DNA from: Martelella mediterranea DSM 17316
GTDB lineage: Bacteria > Pseudomonadota > Alphaproteobacteria > Rhizobiales > Rhizobiaceae
Length of the DNA stretch: 64,000 bases
NCBI RefSeq assembly: GCF_002043005.1
Contig: NZ_CP020330.1
Location: forward strand, 2,188,001-2,252,000
Direction: 5' to 3'
The position numbers and the translations under genes were made by a program. This document shows positions 44,294-56,522 of this stretch, in pieces. Numbering within the stretch: position 1 is the stretch's first letter; every line of letters starts with the position of its first letter. Below the pieces are notes generated by a model. The model made no database searches. It saw only the letters and a list, made by a program, of their open reading frames with translations, and was not told the origin of the DNA.

Positions 44294-45631
44294 GTGCGGA
44301 TCATGAAAACCTTTCTTCGCATCATTCTCGCCCTCATCGTCATCGGCGTCGTGGCGCTCGCGGCGATCATCTTCGTGCCGCCGTCCCTCACCAAACCGGA
44401 TGACAAGCTGGCAGCCGACTGGCAGCCGGCGCCCGGCGAAGCCCAATACGTCACCCAGATGGCCGACTGTCAGGCCTGTCACACCGCCGAGGGCGGCAAG
44501 CCCTTTGCCGGCGGACGGGCCATCGAAAGCCCGATGGGCACGATCTGGTCGAGCAACATCACCCCCGATGGGGAGACCGGGATCGGCAATTGGACCTACG
44601 ACCAGTTCCACGCCGCCCTCGTCGACGGCATCGCGCCCGGCGGGGTGCACCTCTATCCGGCCATGCCCTACGAGAACTACCGGCACATGAAGGAGGAGGA
44701 TATCCGGGCGATCTGGAGCTATATCCACAACGATGTCGCGGCGGTCGACAACCCGGTGAAGGAGACGGCGCTCGACTTCCCGTTCAACCAGCGCTGGGGC
44801 ATTCGTCTGTGGAACTGGGCCGCACTCGGCAAGCCCGGCTTCCACCCCGATGACGTTGCGACCGAAAGCGACACGCTTGATCGCGGGGCTTACCTGGTGC
44901 AGGCGCTCGGCCATTGCGCGGCCTGCCACAGCCCGCGCAACATGATCATGGCGCAGGATGGCACCAATGCCGACAATCCGGCCTTCCTGACGGGCGGCGA
45001 GATCGGCGGCTGGACGGCGCCCGACCTGCGCACGGCCGCGTCCGCACTGCAGACATGGACCGACGCGGACCTGAAGGACTATCTGACGACCGGCCGCAAC
45101 GCCCATTCCGCGGTGGTCGGCGAGATGCAGCTCGTGGTCGGCGAATCCCTTCAATACATGAAGGACGAGGATGCCGATGCGATGGTCGCCTATCTCCGGG
45201 CGATCTCGGACGTCAAGCCCGACCCGCAGCCCGTGCCCGACGAGCGGACGACGGACCGGCTCGATGCCGCCGACGATCCGACGACGGCGAAGCTCAAGGC
45301 AGCGGCAGACCTTACGGATGGAGAAATTCTCTATCTCAACAACTGCAATGCCTGTCATATGCCGGACGGCCGCGGCGCCCCCGGCGTGTTCCCGGCGCTG
45401 AAGGGCAACTCGCTGGTGACGGCTCCGACGACGAAGGGTCTGACGGAGGTCATTCTCCATGGCGCCGCGATGCCTTCGACGGGCGAGCGTCCGGAACGGC
45501 TGGCAATGCCGGCCTTCGGCGTCCGGCTTTCGGATGCCGATATCGCAACGCTGGCGACCTTCCTGCGCAGCGCCTGGGGCAATTCCGCGCCCGCCGTGAG
45601 CGCGGACGACGTCAAGGCGTTGCGCCAGTAA
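44294..45631 (+). CDS. Three-haem cytochrome c subunit of gluconate/alcohol dehydrogenase
   Basis: 445 residues with an N-terminal signal anchor (LRIILALIVIGVVALAAIIF). Three CXXCH haem sites are present: CQACH near residue 60, CAACH near 212 and CNACH near 354. The protein anchors the dehydrogenase and feeds electrons to ubiquinone. It starts 3 bp after the flavoprotein stop, so the three genes form one operon. Confidence 0.94.
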   Translation: MRIMKTFLRIILALIVIGVVALAAIIFVPPSLTKPDDKLAADWQPAPGEAQYVTQMADCQACHTAEGGKPFAGGRAIESPMGTIWSSNITPDGETGIGNWTYDQFHAALVDGIAPGGVHLYPAMPYENYRHMKEEDIRAIWSYIHNDVAAVDNPVKETALDFPFNQRWGIRLWNWAALGKPGFHPDDVATESDTLDRGAYLVQALGHCAACHSPRNMIMAQDGTNADNPAFLTGGEIGGWTAPDLRTAASALQTWTDADLKDYLTTGRNAHSAVVGEMQLVVGESLQYMKDEDADAMVAYLRAISDVKPDPQPVPDERTTDRLDAADDPTTAKLKAAADLTDGEILYLNNCNACHMPDGRGAPGVFPALKGNSLVTAPTTKGLTEVILHGAAMPSTGERPERLAMPAFGVRLSDADIATLATFLRSAWGNSAPAVSADDVKALRQ

Positions 45632-45639
45632 GACCAAGG

Positions 45640-45666
45640 GCCCGCCGCTTCGATGAGGCGGCGGGC
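45640..45666 (+). terminator. Hairpin after the gluconate dehydrogenase operon
   Basis: GCCCGCCGC / GCGGCGGGC, perfect 9-bp stem, then TCTGC. The T-run is weak. The remaining stretch to 45,929 holds no gene that I can support; it contains the rpsO promoter region. Confidence 0.55.
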
Positions 45667-45929
45667 TCTGCAGGATCGGGCAATGCCCGCAACGGGAAAT
45701 GCCCCTCTTTCTGAATGACGCAGGCAAACCGTGCCCGGCGCCGCGAGCCGTTGCGGAAGCCTCCGGCAATGCGCTGTCGCCCCGTGCGCAAAGCGACACT
45801 CGACATTACGCTCTGTTTGGCCTATATGGGCGCCAGCATTGAAACAGATGCGCATGAATGGCCCCTGCTGGACGACATCCCGGCCCGGGCGACTTGAAAC
45901 ACCCTCATTTCTTAAAGAAAGGATGACCG

Positions 45930-46199
45930 ATGTCGATTACTGCTGAACGCAAGGCAGCGCTGATCAAGGAATACGCAACCAAGGAAGGCGACACCGGTTC
46001 ACCGGAAGTACAGGTTGCCATCCTGACCGAGCGGATTACCAACCTGACCGAGCACTTCAAGGACCACAAGAAGGACAACCATTCCCGCCGTGGCCTGCTG
46101 ACGCTGGTTTCGACCCGCCGTTCGCTGCTCGACTACCTTAAGCGCATCGATGAAAGCCGCTATACGAGCCTTATCGGCCGTCTGGGCATTCGCCGCTAG
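45930..46199 (+). CDS. rpsO: 30S ribosomal protein S15
   Basis: 89 residues, the normal length. The S15 blocks [17 protein letters not shown] and [15 protein letters not shown] are present; it binds 16S rRNA and nucleates the platform of the 30S subunit. AAAGAAAGGATG gives the ribosome site. It is followed by pnp, as in most proteobacteria. Confidence 0.98.
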   Translation: MSITAERKAALIKEYATKEGDTGSPEVQVAILTERITNLTEHFKDHKKDNHSRRGLLTLVSTRRSLLDYLKRIDESRYTSLIGRLGIRR

Positions 46200-46208
46200 G
46201 CTTAATCC

Positions 46209-46234
46209 GGCGGGCGTTTGCGCCCGCCGTTTCC
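46209..46234 (+). terminator. Hairpin between rpsO and pnp
   Basis: GGCGGGCG / CGCCCGCC, 8-bp stem with TTTG loop, then GTTTCC. It resembles the partial terminator after rpsO of enterics. The 274-nt gap before pnp has further stems that may serve autocontrol of PNPase. Confidence 0.6.
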
Positions 46235-46473
46235 ATTTGCGCTGACAAAGCGCCGGTTTTGCGCCGTGGCGGGCGCTGGATCAGAAGACGCGGCCCCGGA
46301 ACGTCCGGCGCCGCATGCCGAAACGGACCTGTCATGGGGCAGGATTGCAGGCTGCTTCGCAACCGGAAGCAGCACGTTGTCTTGCCCGTGACGTGTCGAA
46401 CGAAACGTGACGCCGTGATTTCGCCTTTCCTTCGGGCAGGAGCGGGATCGCTGCATTTGTTAAAGGACAAGAC

Positions 46474-48612
<2,139 letters not shown>

Positions 48613-48654
48613 GGCTGACGGACCAACGGGTTCTGAACCTTCGGAGCAGTGATG

Positions 48655-48806
48655 CTCCCTCCAATCTCCCCCCTTGAGGGGGAGATGTCGCGAAAGCGAC
48701 AGAGAGGGGTAATGGGTATCAGCCCGTAGCTCCGCATTTGCCGATAGGGTTTACCCCTCTCTGCCCCTTCGGGGCATCTCTCCCTCAAGGGGAGAGATTG
48801 AGGGAG
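48655..48806. repeat. Large imperfect palindromic intergenic element
   Basis: The left arm (48,655-48,712) carries CTCCCCCCTTGAGGGGGAGA and then TCGCGAAAGCGA; the right arm (48,751-48,806) is a near-inverted copy with CCCCTTCGGGGC in place of the small inner palindrome. Each arm also folds on itself. Elements of this appearance occur in many copies between genes of rhizobial genomes. It lies between pnp and the RsmC-like gene and holds no protein. Confidence 0.8.
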
Positions 48807-48873
48807 AGAACCGCAAGGCATTCATTTTCAGGCGTGAGCAGCTATCGCTCGCGCCTTTTTCACAGGTAGAATC

Positions 48874-49881
48874 ATGGCTCGTGAGACGCTGAAAACCATT
48901 TTCCATCCCTTCGAAAGCGGCACGATCGCCATGCCCGAGGCTGGCCGTTGCCTGTTTCTGGGCGCCGAGCCCGGTTACCGGGTGCCGGAGGGCTTCGGCG
49001 CCTCGATCGAGGCGGTGCAGCCCTATCGCCCGCATTTCATCGGGCTGGAGCGCGCGCATGCCGATGTCGCGCCGGAGGCGGGCGAGGGGCCTTACGATCT
49101 GACGCTCATCCTGCTCACCAAGCATCGCGGCGAAAACGAGAACCGGATCGCGGAAGCGCTCGCAAAGACCGTGCCCGGCGGCTTCATCGTGATCGCGGGC
49201 ACCAAGGAGGAAGGCATCCAGTCGCTGAGGAAGCGGCTCGGCCATCTGTTTTCCGATCTCGAATCGATGCCGAAATATCATGGCGTGGCGGTGTGGTTCA
49301 CCCGCCCGGATGATGCCTCGGAGGCGATAGAAAAGCTGACCCATCCGACCGTCGAGATCGATGGCCGCTTCACCACCGTGGCGGGCCTGTTCTCGCATGA
49401 CCGGATCGACGAGGGCTCGCGCATTCTGGGCGAGCGCCTGCCGGAAGATTTTTCCGGGCTTGCGGCCGATTTCGGCGCGGGTTGGGGTTATCTTGCCGCC
49501 ATGCTCGCCGAACGCGCGCCGCGCGCGGAGGGCATCGATCTCTACGAGGCGGATTACCGCGCGCTGGAACGCGCCAAGGTCAATCTCGCCGGCCAGCAGG
49601 GCGCGTTTCGTTATTTCTGGCAGGACCTTGCGGGCGAGAAGGTCAGGACGCGCTACGACCTGATCGTCATGAATCCGCCCTTCCACGCCGGAAAGGCGGC
49701 AGAGCCCTCGCTCGGCAAGGCGCTGATCAAGGCCGCTTGCGATGCGCTGAAGCCCGGCGGGCGACTGCTTCTGGTCGCCAATCGCGGCCTGCCCTATGAG
49801 CCGGTACTCGCGGAAAACTGCAAGTCGAGCGGCGAGGATTATCGCAACGCCCGCTTCAAGATCCTCTGGGGCCGCAAGTGA
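48874..49881 (+). CDS. rsmC: RsmC-like class I methyltransferase
   Basis: 335 residues with two tandem Rossmann-like domains as in RsmC/RlmG. The N-terminal one is degenerate; the second has the SAM-binding AADFGAGWGYLAAML and catalytic motif IVMNPPFHAGK (NPPF, typical of base N-methylation of guanine). It probably makes m2G in 16S rRNA. RsmC proper is the best guess; a related rRNA methylase is possible. The stop overlaps the next gene's GTG start. Confidence 0.82.
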   Translation: MARETLKTIFHPFESGTIAMPEAGRCLFLGAEPGYRVPEGFGASIEAVQPYRPHFIGLERAHADVAPEAGEGPYDLTLILLTKHRGENENRIAEALAKTVPGGFIVIAGTKEEGIQSLRKRLGHLFSDLESMPKYHGVAVWFTRPDDASEAIEKLTHPTVEIDGRFTTVAGLFSHDRIDEGSRILGERLPEDFSGLAADFGAGWGYLAAMLAERAPRAEGIDLYEADYRALERAKVNLAGQQGAFRYFWQDLAGEKVRTRYDLIVMNPPFHAGKAAEPSLGKALIKAACDALKPGGRLLLVANRGLPYEPVLAENCKSSGEDYRNARFKILWGRK

Positions 49882-50273
49882 GGTTCAACGCCCTCATCCC
49901 GGAACTCGGCGTGAGGGACCTGGCTCAGAGCCTCGAGTTCTACGTCGGGTTGATCGGCTTTTCGGTCGCCTATGACCGGCCGGAGGAGGGCTTTGCCTTT
50001 CTGGAACTGGGCGCGGCGCAGCTTATGCTGGACGCGATCGGCACGGGGCGAACGATCGGCGATGAGGAGTCAGCACTCGGCGGCGGTATCAATTTCCAGC
50101 TCGAGGTTAGGGATTTCGACGGCATCGTCGCGCGGCTCGCGAAAGCGGAGTGGCCGCTCGTGCTTGGTCCGGAGGAGCGGCGCTATCGAACGCCGAATGG
50201 CGAAAGAGGCCAGCGCCAGCTCTGGGTGCGGGACCCGGACGGATATCTCTTGAGGCCGTTTCAGCCGATCTGA
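49878..50273 (+). CDS. VOC-family (glyoxalase/bleomycin-resistance-like) protein
   Basis: 131 residues, starting at GTG that overlaps the previous stop (GTGA). Two beta-alpha-beta-beta-beta modules: IPELGVRDLAQSLEFYVGLIGFSVAYD at the start and RQLWVRDPDGYLLRPFQ at the end. Similar to bleomycin-binding proteins without a full set of metal ligands. The real substrate is unknown. Confidence 0.85.
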   Translation: MRFNALIPELGVRDLAQSLEFYVGLIGFSVAYDRPEEGFAFLELGAAQLMLDAIGTGRTIGDEESALGGGINFQLEVRDFDGIVARLAKAEWPLVLGPEERRYRTPNGERGQRQLWVRDPDGYLLRPFQPI

Positions 50274-50294
50274 TCTTTCCGCCCGGAGCGAGCC

Positions 50295-50501
50295 TCACTG
50301 TTCGCCGAGCTTGATTGACGGGTCATACTCCTTGCCCTCGACTTCCTTCACCACGGCCTGGCCGCAATAGGTCTTACCGAGATTGGGATCGAAGGTCAGC
50401 GACGGCGAGCCATGCAACTCCCAGCCCTTGTTGAGGGCGTCGGTGACGCGGTGGCAGAAGGACGATTCGTCCGGGCCGGTGAGAAAGCGATAGAGTTTCA
50501 T
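50295..50501 (-). CDS. DUF1737-family small protein
   Basis: 68 residues matching the DUF1737 pattern: YRFLTGPDESSFCHRVTDAL, then GWELHGSPSLTFD, then GKTYCGQAVVKEV. Soluble, unknown function. It overlaps the HpcH/HpaI gene by 4 bp and is translated with it; both are leftward and convergent with the VOC gene. Confidence 0.85.
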   Translation of the reverse strand: MKLYRFLTGPDESSFCHRVTDALNKGWELHGSPSLTFDPNLGKTYCGQAVVKEVEGKEYDPSIKLGEQ

Positions 50502-51391
50502 CGGGTATCCTTTGTCGATTGAATGGCGGTGACCTGCGCCAGCAGCGATCGGGCCTGCTCCAGATGCAGGCGCTCGACCATGCGGCCATCGAGATCGATG
50601 ACGTTTAGCGCCTCCGCGCCCGGTCTGGCAAATGCTTCCACGATCGCGCGCGCCTCGGCAATAGCGTCTTCGGACGGGCTAAAATGGCGGTTGGCGGCCT
50701 CGATCTGGTTCGGGTGAATCAGCATCTTGCCGTCAAATCCCATGGCTGCGCCTTCGGCGCATTCTGCTTCGTAACCCTCCTGATCCGTGAAATCATTGTA
50801 GACGCCGTCGATGACGCGGATACCATAGGCGCGGGCGGCAAGCACGGTCTGCATCAGCCATGGCACCAGATAGGCGCGGCTGGGCGAGGGCGCCACGCCG
50901 GTTTCCGCGCGCAGATCATTGACCCCGACAACCAGCGCCTCCAGCCGCCCGCCGGCCCGCACATCGGAAAACGCCCCGGCAATGGCCGCGGCATTGACCA
51001 CGCCCTCCGGCGTCTCGATCATCGCCCAGAGCTTGATGCGCTCCGGCGCGCCGTTTCTCTTCAGCAGAGCGCCCGCCGCGGCCATGCTTGCCACATTGCC
51101 GACCTTGGGCAGCAGAACGGCATCCGGCTGGCAGGCCAGCACGGTCTTCATGTCCTCGCTGCCGTCTGCCGTATCGAGCGGGTTCACCCGGATCGCGGTC
51201 ACGCCCTCGGGCCGGTCCTCGCTGTAAAGCCGCTCCAGGTTCTCGCGCGCCTCGGCCTTTTTGCCTGGCGCAACGGCATCCTCGAGATCGTAGATTATGA
51301 TATCGGCCGCAAGCGTCCTCGACTTTTCCAGCGCGCGGCGGTTGATGGCGGGTACGCTTAGCAGAGAACGCCACAGTTTTATGGGGGGCAT
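50498..51391 (-). CDS. HpcH/HpaI aldolase / citrate lyase beta-like enzyme
   Basis: 297 residues from the ATG at 51,391 (MPPIKLWRSLL), chosen by AGGAA at the right distance; the open frame runs on upstream without family similarity. CitE-like TIM barrel: RSLLSVPA, IIYDLEDAVAP (metal-binding Glu/Asp), AMIETPEGVV, and GMLIHP-type block DGKMLIHPNQIE. It probably cleaves a (3S)-malyl-CoA or citramalyl-CoA-type thioester. Confidence 0.88.
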   Translation of the reverse strand: MPPIKLWRSLLSVPAINRRALEKSRTLAADIIIYDLEDAVAPGKKAEARENLERLYSEDRPEGVTAIRVNPLDTADGSEDMKTVLACQPDAVLLPKVGNVASMAAAGALLKRNGAPERIKLWAMIETPEGVVNAAAIAGAFSDVRAGGRLEALVVGVNDLRAETGVAPSPSRAYLVPWLMQTVLAARAYGIRVIDGVYNDFTDQEGYEAECAEGAAMGFDGKMLIHPNQIEAANRHFSPSEDAIAEARAIVEAFARPGAEALNVIDLDGRMVERLHLEQARSLLAQVTAIQSTKDTR

Positions 51392-51551
51392 GGCCATATT
51401 CCTGACAATTTCCGGACTCACTGGTTTTAGCAGTGCCTGAAAATGATGCTTCGCAAAGTTTTGGTTCGCATTCAATGAGACAAAATGGTCGCTGCCCCTT
51501 GCGCAACGGTCACCGACGCGCCAGATTAGCAAGTGTGAAAGGAAACTGACG

Positions 51552-51791
51552 ATGGAAAACATCCGCTCCGTAGTAATGGCAATTGTCGGGCTGGCCGCCG
51601 TGGCCTTCGTGACCGTATTTGCTTTTTCCGTTGGTCTGGCGCTGGTTGGCGTTCTCGCCGTGCTGACCGTTGCTCGCGTGGTTGCCGGCAAGCTTAACCG
51701 TGCACCGGTTCCGGTTCGCACCCGCGATTGCCGCCGCAAGGATGGCATGCGCGTATGGGATGATGGCAAGGGCAAGATCATCGACCTCTGA
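51552..51791 (+). CDS. Small conserved membrane protein
   Basis: 79 residues: one or two hydrophobic helices (about 7-43), then a basic tail ending DGMRVWDDGKGKIIDL. AAAGGAAA precedes the ATG. Similar small proteins occur in rhizobia; the function is unknown. It is divergent from the HpcH/HpaI gene. Confidence 0.7.
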   Translation: MENIRSVVMAIVGLAAVAFVTVFAFSVGLALVGVLAVLTVARVVAGKLNRAPVPVRTRDCRRKDGMRVWDDGKGKIIDL

Positions 51792-51947
51792 GAGGTTCGA
51801 TTTCGCAGCTCGATCGCTTTTCAGGCAGCCCTTGCGGCTGCCTTCTGTTTTTCCGCGCCCGTACCAAAAGGTACAGTTTTTCGTTGAAAGCGGCGTGAAA
51901 CCGCTATAGAGCGATGGCAAGCTCAATAAACGTGCCGAGGATGTCCC

Positions 51948-52553
51948 ATGGAAAAATTTGTCAAGCTGACGGGTGTTGCCGCGCCGCTGCCCGTGGTCAA
52001 TATCGATACCGACATGATCATTCCCAAGGATTATCTGAAGACGATCAAGCGCACCGGTCTCGGCGCCGGTCTGTTCGCCGAAGCGCGCTTCAATCAGGAC
52101 GGTTCGGAAAATCCGGATTTCGTGCTGAACAAGCCGGCCTATCGCGAGGCCAAGATCCTCGTGGCGGGCGACAATTTCGGCTGCGGCTCCTCGCGCGAAC
52201 ACGCGCCCTGGGCGCTGGCCGATTTCGGCATCCGCTGCGTGATCTCGACCAGCTTCGCCGACATCTTTTACAATAACTGCTTCAAGAACGGCATTCTGCC
52301 GATCATCGTGTCGCCGGAAGAGCTGGAAAAGCTGATGGACGATGCCGAGCGCGGGTCGAACGCGGTTCTGACCGTCGATCTTGAAAGTCAGGAAATCACC
52401 GGTCCCGATGGCGGCTCGATCAAGTTCGAACTCGATGCCTTCAAGCGCCACTGCCTGCTGAACGGTCTCGACGATATCTCGCTGACGCTGGAAAAGAGCG
52501 ACAATATCGCCAGCTACGAAAGCAAGCTCGCCACCGAGCGCCCCTGGGCCTGA
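51948..52553 (+). CDS. leuD: 3-isopropylmalate dehydratase small subunit
   Basis: 201 residues. LeuD signatures: [35 protein letters not shown] and [17 protein letters not shown]. It forms the isomerase with LeuC for leucine synthesis (leuC is not in the window). The gap before it, 51,792-51,947, holds a likely promoter and nothing else I can name. Confidence 0.97.
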   Translation: MEKFVKLTGVAAPLPVVNIDTDMIIPKDYLKTIKRTGLGAGLFAEARFNQDGSENPDFVLNKPAYREAKILVAGDNFGCGSSREHAPWALADFGIRCVISTSFADIFYNNCFKNGILPIIVSPEELEKLMDDAERGSNAVLTVDLESQEITGPDGGSIKFELDAFKRHCLLNGLDDISLTLEKSDNIASYESKLATERPWA

Positions 52554-52706
52554 TTATCACGGCAATATAATCAAGCGAGGCCGGCCTGAAGCTGGCCTCA
52601 GTTCTTTCCAAAGACGCTATCGCTCTGCGGTCCCCCGTCAAGGTTCGGGCGACATTCTTCCCTTTCGTGATGAGCAACAGCCGCTCTATTGTCTCATGGG
52701 GAGAAC

Positions 52707-53357
52707 ATGAAAGACCCCAAGGCCTTCATTCTCGAAAACACTGAAATCCTCGTTCCACCGCATGTGCCGGAAATCCGCCTGCGGCTGGCGAGCGAGGTGC
52801 ATGATCTGTGGCAGAAGACCGAGAGCGAGCTTGAGGAAATCGGCCTGCCGCCGCCATTCTGGGCCTTTGCCTGGGCCGGCGGGCAGGGGCTGGCGCGTTA
52901 TGTGCTCGATCATACGGATTGCGTGGCCGGCAAGCGGGTCGTCGATTTCGCCAGCGGCTCCGGACTGGTGGCGATCGCCGCTGCAAGGGCGGGCGCCGCC
53001 TTTGTTCTCGCAGCGGATATCGATCCGTTCTCTGGCGTTGCCGCAAAGCTCAATGCAGACCTGAACGGCGTCACGATCAGCTTCACCGAAAAAGACTTGA
53101 TGGGAACCACCCCCGATTGCGACGTTTTGCTCGCCGGCGATGTGTTTTACGATGCCGCATGGGCAGCCGCGCTGCTGCCCTGGTTCGAGCGACTGACGGC
53201 ACACGGCATCACCATTCTCGTCGGCGATCCGGGGCGGGCCTATTGCCCAACGGAACAATTGCAAAAACTTGCCGAATACCAGGTGCCGGTGACGCGGGTT
53301 CTGGAGGACAGCGAGGTGAAGCGGACCACGGTCTGGCGGTTCGCCGGACACGACTGA
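52707..53357 (+). CDS. Class I SAM methyltransferase, ETFB-lysine methyltransferase/PrmA-like
   Basis: 216 residues from the ATG at 52,707, with GGGGAG upstream; an upstream TTG is not likely. The SAM site is VVDFASGSGLVAIAAARAGA, and the post-I Asp is in AADIDPF. The motif LLAGDVFYD resembles the DxxY motif of lysine methyltransferases such as METTL20. Probable target: a lysine in electron-transfer flavoprotein beta or another protein. It is separate from sdhC by 280 bp. Confidence 0.8.
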   Translation: MKDPKAFILENTEILVPPHVPEIRLRLASEVHDLWQKTESELEEIGLPPPFWAFAWAGGQGLARYVLDHTDCVAGKRVVDFASGSGLVAIAAARAGAAFVLAADIDPFSGVAAKLNADLNGVTISFTEKDLMGTTPDCDVLLAGDVFYDAAWAAALLPWFERLTAHGITILVGDPGRAYCPTEQLQKLAEYQVPVTRVLEDSEVKRTTVWRFAGHD

Positions 53358-53637
53358 GTCGTTAAACTTGAGTTCAGTGCTCATGTTAAGCGCTTGAAAT
53401 TCCACGCCCCGGATGGACTTGTTGACAAAAGCATGCGATTTTCCGGGCCCGATAAACGGTCTTTTTCAATCCGCCGACTGTCAAACCGATTAAATCGGGA
53501 CGGGCGGAGCGAATCGACTTGTCGCGGCGGTTTGCGGTGGCTACACCACCGGTGAACGTCGGTTGCGTCCGGCTCTGGTTGCCGGGCGACGCCGATTGCA
53601 CAATTGCCGCGTCCTACAGAACGCCTGCGAGGTTTTG

Positions 53638-54030
53638 ATGGCCACTCCGACCAGCAACCGGCCCCTATCGCCGCATCTTCAAGTCTACCGGTTCATTCCG
53701 ACCATGGCGATGTCGATCATCCACCGCATTACCGGCGGTGCGATGTATTTCGGCACGATCCTGCTTGCCGCCTGGCTGGTGTCCGCCGCCATGGGCAAGG
53801 AAGCCTTTGATTGCGTGAGCTGGTTCTTCGGTTCCTGGCTCGGGCTTTTGATCCTGTTCGGCTACACTTGGGCGCTGGTGCATCATCTGCTCGGCGGTCT
53901 TCGCCATTTCGCCTGGGATCTCGGCCACGGTCTCGGCAAGGAATTCACCACGAAGCTGGCGATCGCGCTGCCCTTCGTGTCGGTCGCGGTCACGGTCCTG
54001 CTCTGGATCGTCGGCCTCACGGTCTGGTAG
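53638..54030 (+). CDS. sdhC: Succinate dehydrogenase cytochrome b556 subunit
   Basis: 130 residues from the ATG at 53,638 (MATPTSNRPLSPHLQVYR), with GCGAGG upstream; the frame is open earlier but without similarity. Three membrane helices, SIIHRITGGAMYFG and the haem His in HHLLGGLRHFAWD. It anchors complex II and takes part in the quinone site. Confidence 0.95.
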   Translation: MATPTSNRPLSPHLQVYRFIPTMAMSIIHRITGGAMYFGTILLAAWLVSAAMGKEAFDCVSWFFGSWLGLLILFGYTWALVHHLLGGLRHFAWDLGHGLGKEFTTKLAIALPFVSVAVTVLLWIVGLTVW

Positions 54031-54040
54031 GGAGAGCACC

Positions 54041-54421
54041 ATGGATATGCGTACACCGCTGAAAAAGGTTCGCGGCCTCGGCTCCGCCAAGGAAGGGACC
54101 CATCATTTCTGGATGCAGCGGATGACGGCCGTCGCGCTCGTGCCGCTGTTCATCCTGTTCATCATCTTCATCATCGCCCATATCGGCGCGCCCTATGAAG
54201 AGGTGGTGGCGAGCCTTGCCAACCCCTTCATCGCCGTGCTGATGGGCCTGATGATCGTCGCCGGCCTCGTGCATATGCGCATCGGCATGCAGGAGATCAT
54301 CGATGACTACATCCATGGCGAAGTGCTGAAGCTCGTCGCGGTGATGGCGAACACCTTCTTCACCGTGCTGATTGGCGGGCTCTGTCTGTTCGCCATCCTG
54401 AAAATCGCGTTTGTAGGATAA
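54041..54421 (+). CDS. sdhD: Succinate dehydrogenase membrane anchor subunit
   Basis: 126 residues, three membrane helices. [16 protein letters not shown] and [19 protein letters not shown] are the SdhD signatures with the second haem His and quinone-site Asp-Tyr. It starts 10 bp after sdhC and 7 bp before sdhA. Confidence 0.95.
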   Translation: MDMRTPLKKVRGLGSAKEGTHHFWMQRMTAVALVPLFILFIIFIIAHIGAPYEEVVASLANPFIAVLMGLMIVAGLVHMRIGMQEIIDDYIHGEVLKLVAVMANTFFTVLIGGLCLFAILKIAFVG

Positions 54422-54428
54422 TATTCAC

Positions 54429-56270
54429 ATGGCTAATCCTTCTTCCCCCGCCGCCAACGGCAAGGCCTATGAATATGTCGACCACGCCTATGACGTGATC
54501 GTGGTCGGCGCCGGCGGTTCCGGCCTGCGCGCCACGCTCGGCATGGCCGAGCAGGGCTTCAAGACCGCCTGCATCACCAAGGTTTTCCCGACGCGCTCGC
54601 ATACCGTAGCCGCCCAGGGCGGCATCGCCGCCTCGCTGCAGAACATGACGCCCGATTGCTGGCAATGGCATCTCTACGACACCGTCAAGGGTTCCGACTG
54701 GCTCGGCGATGTCGACGCCATGCAGTATCTCGCCATGGAAGCGCCGCAGGCGGTCTATGAGCTCGAGCATTACGGCGTGCCGTTCTCCCGTAACGAAGAG
54801 GGCAAGATTTATCAGCGCCCCTTCGGCGGCCACATGCAGAATTACGGCGAAGGCCCGCCGGTGCAGCGCACCTGTGCTGCCGCCGACCGTACCGGCCACG
54901 CCATCCTGCACACGCTTTACGGCCAGTCGCTGAAGAACAACGCCGAGTTCTTCATCGAATATTTCGCGATCGACCTGATCATGAGCGATGACGGGACCTG
55001 CACCGGGGTCGTCGCCTGGAACCTTGATGACGGCACGATCCACCGCTTCTCCGCCAAGATGGTGGTGCTGGCGACCGGCGGCTATGGCCGCACCTATTTC
55101 TCGGCGACCTCCGCGCATACCTGCACCGGCGATGGCGCCGGCATGATCGCGCGCGCCGGCCTGCCGTTGCAGGACATGGAATTCGTGCAGTTCCACCCGA
55201 CCGGCATCTATGGCGCGGGCTGCCTGATTACCGAGGGCGCGCGCGGCGAGGGCGGTTATCTGGTCAACTCCGAGGGCGAGCGCTTCATGGAGCGCTATGC
55301 GCCGTCGGCCAAGGATCTGGCCTCACGCGACGTTGTCTCGCGCTGCATGACGATGGAAATCCGCGAAGGCCGTGGCGTTGGCAAGAACAAGGACCACATC
55401 TTCCTGCATCTCGACCATCTCGATCCGGCTGTGCTGCATGAGCGACTTCCGGGCATTTCCGAGAGCGCCAAGATCTTCGCCGGCGTCGATGTCACCCGCG
55501 AGCCGATCCCGGTTCTGCCGACGGTCCACTACAATATGGGCGGCATTCCGACGAACTATTTCGGCGAGGTGCTGAACGCCGATGGCGACAATCCCGAGCG
55601 TCTCGCGCCCGGCCTGATGGCCGTCGGCGAGGCCGGTTGCGCCTCGGTGCACGGCGCCAACCGTCTCGGCTCCAACTCGCTGATCGATCTCGTGGTCTTC
55701 GGCCGCGCCGCCGCGATCCGCGCCGGACAGGTGATCGACCGGGAAAGCCCGATCCCGGCGCTGAACACGGCCGCCTGCGACCGGATCATGGAGCGCTTCG
55801 ACAAGACCCGCCACGCCTCCGGCTCGCAGCCGACGGCCGTGCTGCGCGACAAGATGCAGCGCGCCATGCAGGAAGAGGCGGCCGTGTTCCGCACCCAGGA
55901 AACGCTGGAGGAAGGCTGCCGCCGGATTTCGGAAATCTGGAAGGAACTGCCGGACGTCAAGGTCACCGACCGCTCGATGATCTGGAACTCGGATCTGGTC
56001 GAGACGCTGGAACTGCAGAACCTGATGGCCTGCGCGATCACCACAGTCTACGGCGCCGAGGCCCGCAAGGAAAGCCGTGGCGCGCACGCCCGCGAGGACT
56101 ATGCCGACGGCCCGTTCTCCGGCCGCGACGACGAGAACTGGCGCAAGCACACGCTCGCCTGGGTGAACGAGGCCGGCGACGTCAAGCTCGACTACCGCCC
56201 GGTCCATACCGACCTCATCGCCGACGGCATCGACATCAAGAAGATCGCGCCGAAGGCGCGGGTGTATTGA
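54429..56270 (+). CDS. sdhA: Succinate dehydrogenase flavoprotein subunit
   Basis: 613 residues. FAD-binding [21 protein letters not shown], the covalent flavin His in [15 protein letters not shown], and the active-site region [21 protein letters not shown] (in parts) are all intact. It oxidises succinate to fumarate in the TCA cycle at the cytosolic face of the inner membrane. The Fe-S subunit gene sdhB normally follows directly, but a toxin-antitoxin pair lies between. Confidence 0.98.
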   Translation: MANPSSPAANGKAYEYVDHAYDVIVVGAGGSGLRATLGMAEQGFKTACITKVFPTRSHTVAAQGGIAASLQNMTPDCWQWHLYDTVKGSDWLGDVDAMQYLAMEAPQAVYELEHYGVPFSRNEEGKIYQRPFGGHMQNYGEGPPVQRTCAAADRTGHAILHTLYGQSLKNNAEFFIEYFAIDLIMSDDGTCTGVVAWNLDDGTIHRFSAKMVVLATGGYGRTYFSATSAHTCTGDGAGMIARAGLPLQDMEFVQFHPTGIYGAGCLITEGARGEGGYLVNSEGERFMERYAPSAKDLASRDVVSRCMTMEIREGRGVGKNKDHIFLHLDHLDPAVLHERLPGISESAKIFAGVDVTREPIPVLPTVHYNMGGIPTNYFGEVLNADGDNPERLAPGLMAVGEAGCASVHGANRLGSNSLIDLVVFGRAAAIRAGQVIDRESPIPALNTAACDRIMERFDKTRHASGSQPTAVLRDKMQRAMQEEAAVFRTQETLEEGCRRISEIWKELPDVKVTDRSMIWNSDLVETLELQNLMACAITTVYGAEARKESRGAHAREDYADGPFSGRDDENWRKHTLAWVNEAGDVKLDYRPVHTDLIADGIDIKKIAPKARVY

Positions 56271-56285
56271 TCGAGGATAGATGTG

Positions 56286-56522
56286 ATGGGTGAGATAACG
56301 ATCAAGGTCGCGGACGAGGCGCTGGTACGGCGGCTGACCGAACTGGCCCACACCCATCAGATCTCGCCGGAAGCCGAGGCGACCGCAATTCTCCGCCGCG
56401 CTACCGGCGTTCCGCTCGATCGGGAGAGCAGACTGGCGACGGCGAGGCGTATTGCCGCCCTGACACCGCACCGGCGGCAGACGGACGCGACGGAAATGCT
56501 GCGCGAGGATCGCTCGCGATGA
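56286..56522 (+). CDS. FitA-type ribbon-helix-helix antitoxin
   Basis: 78 residues from the ATG at 56,286, with GAGGATAG upstream; a GTG directly before is also possible. N-terminal strand and two helices (ITIKVADEALVRRLTELA and SPEAEATAILRRATG) form the DNA-binding fold; the basic C-terminal part would block the toxin. It overlaps the PIN toxin gene by 4 bp (ATGA), the normal antitoxin-toxin layout. It starts 15 bp after sdhA. Confidence 0.82.
   Translation: MGEITIKVADEALVRRLTELAHTHQISPEAEATAILRRATGVPLDRESRLATARRIAALTPHRRQTDATEMLREDRSR

Noticed and set aside
41753..45799. 1348-codon open frame on the minus strand opposite the gluconate dehydrogenase genes
   Set aside because: Low-complexity Arg/Gly/His/Asp-rich product typical of the antisense frame of GC-rich genes; the plus strand has three clear enzymes.
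53476..53495. GACTGTCA upstream of sdhC
   Set aside because: Second arm (GATTAAAT) does not pair; a chance half-site.
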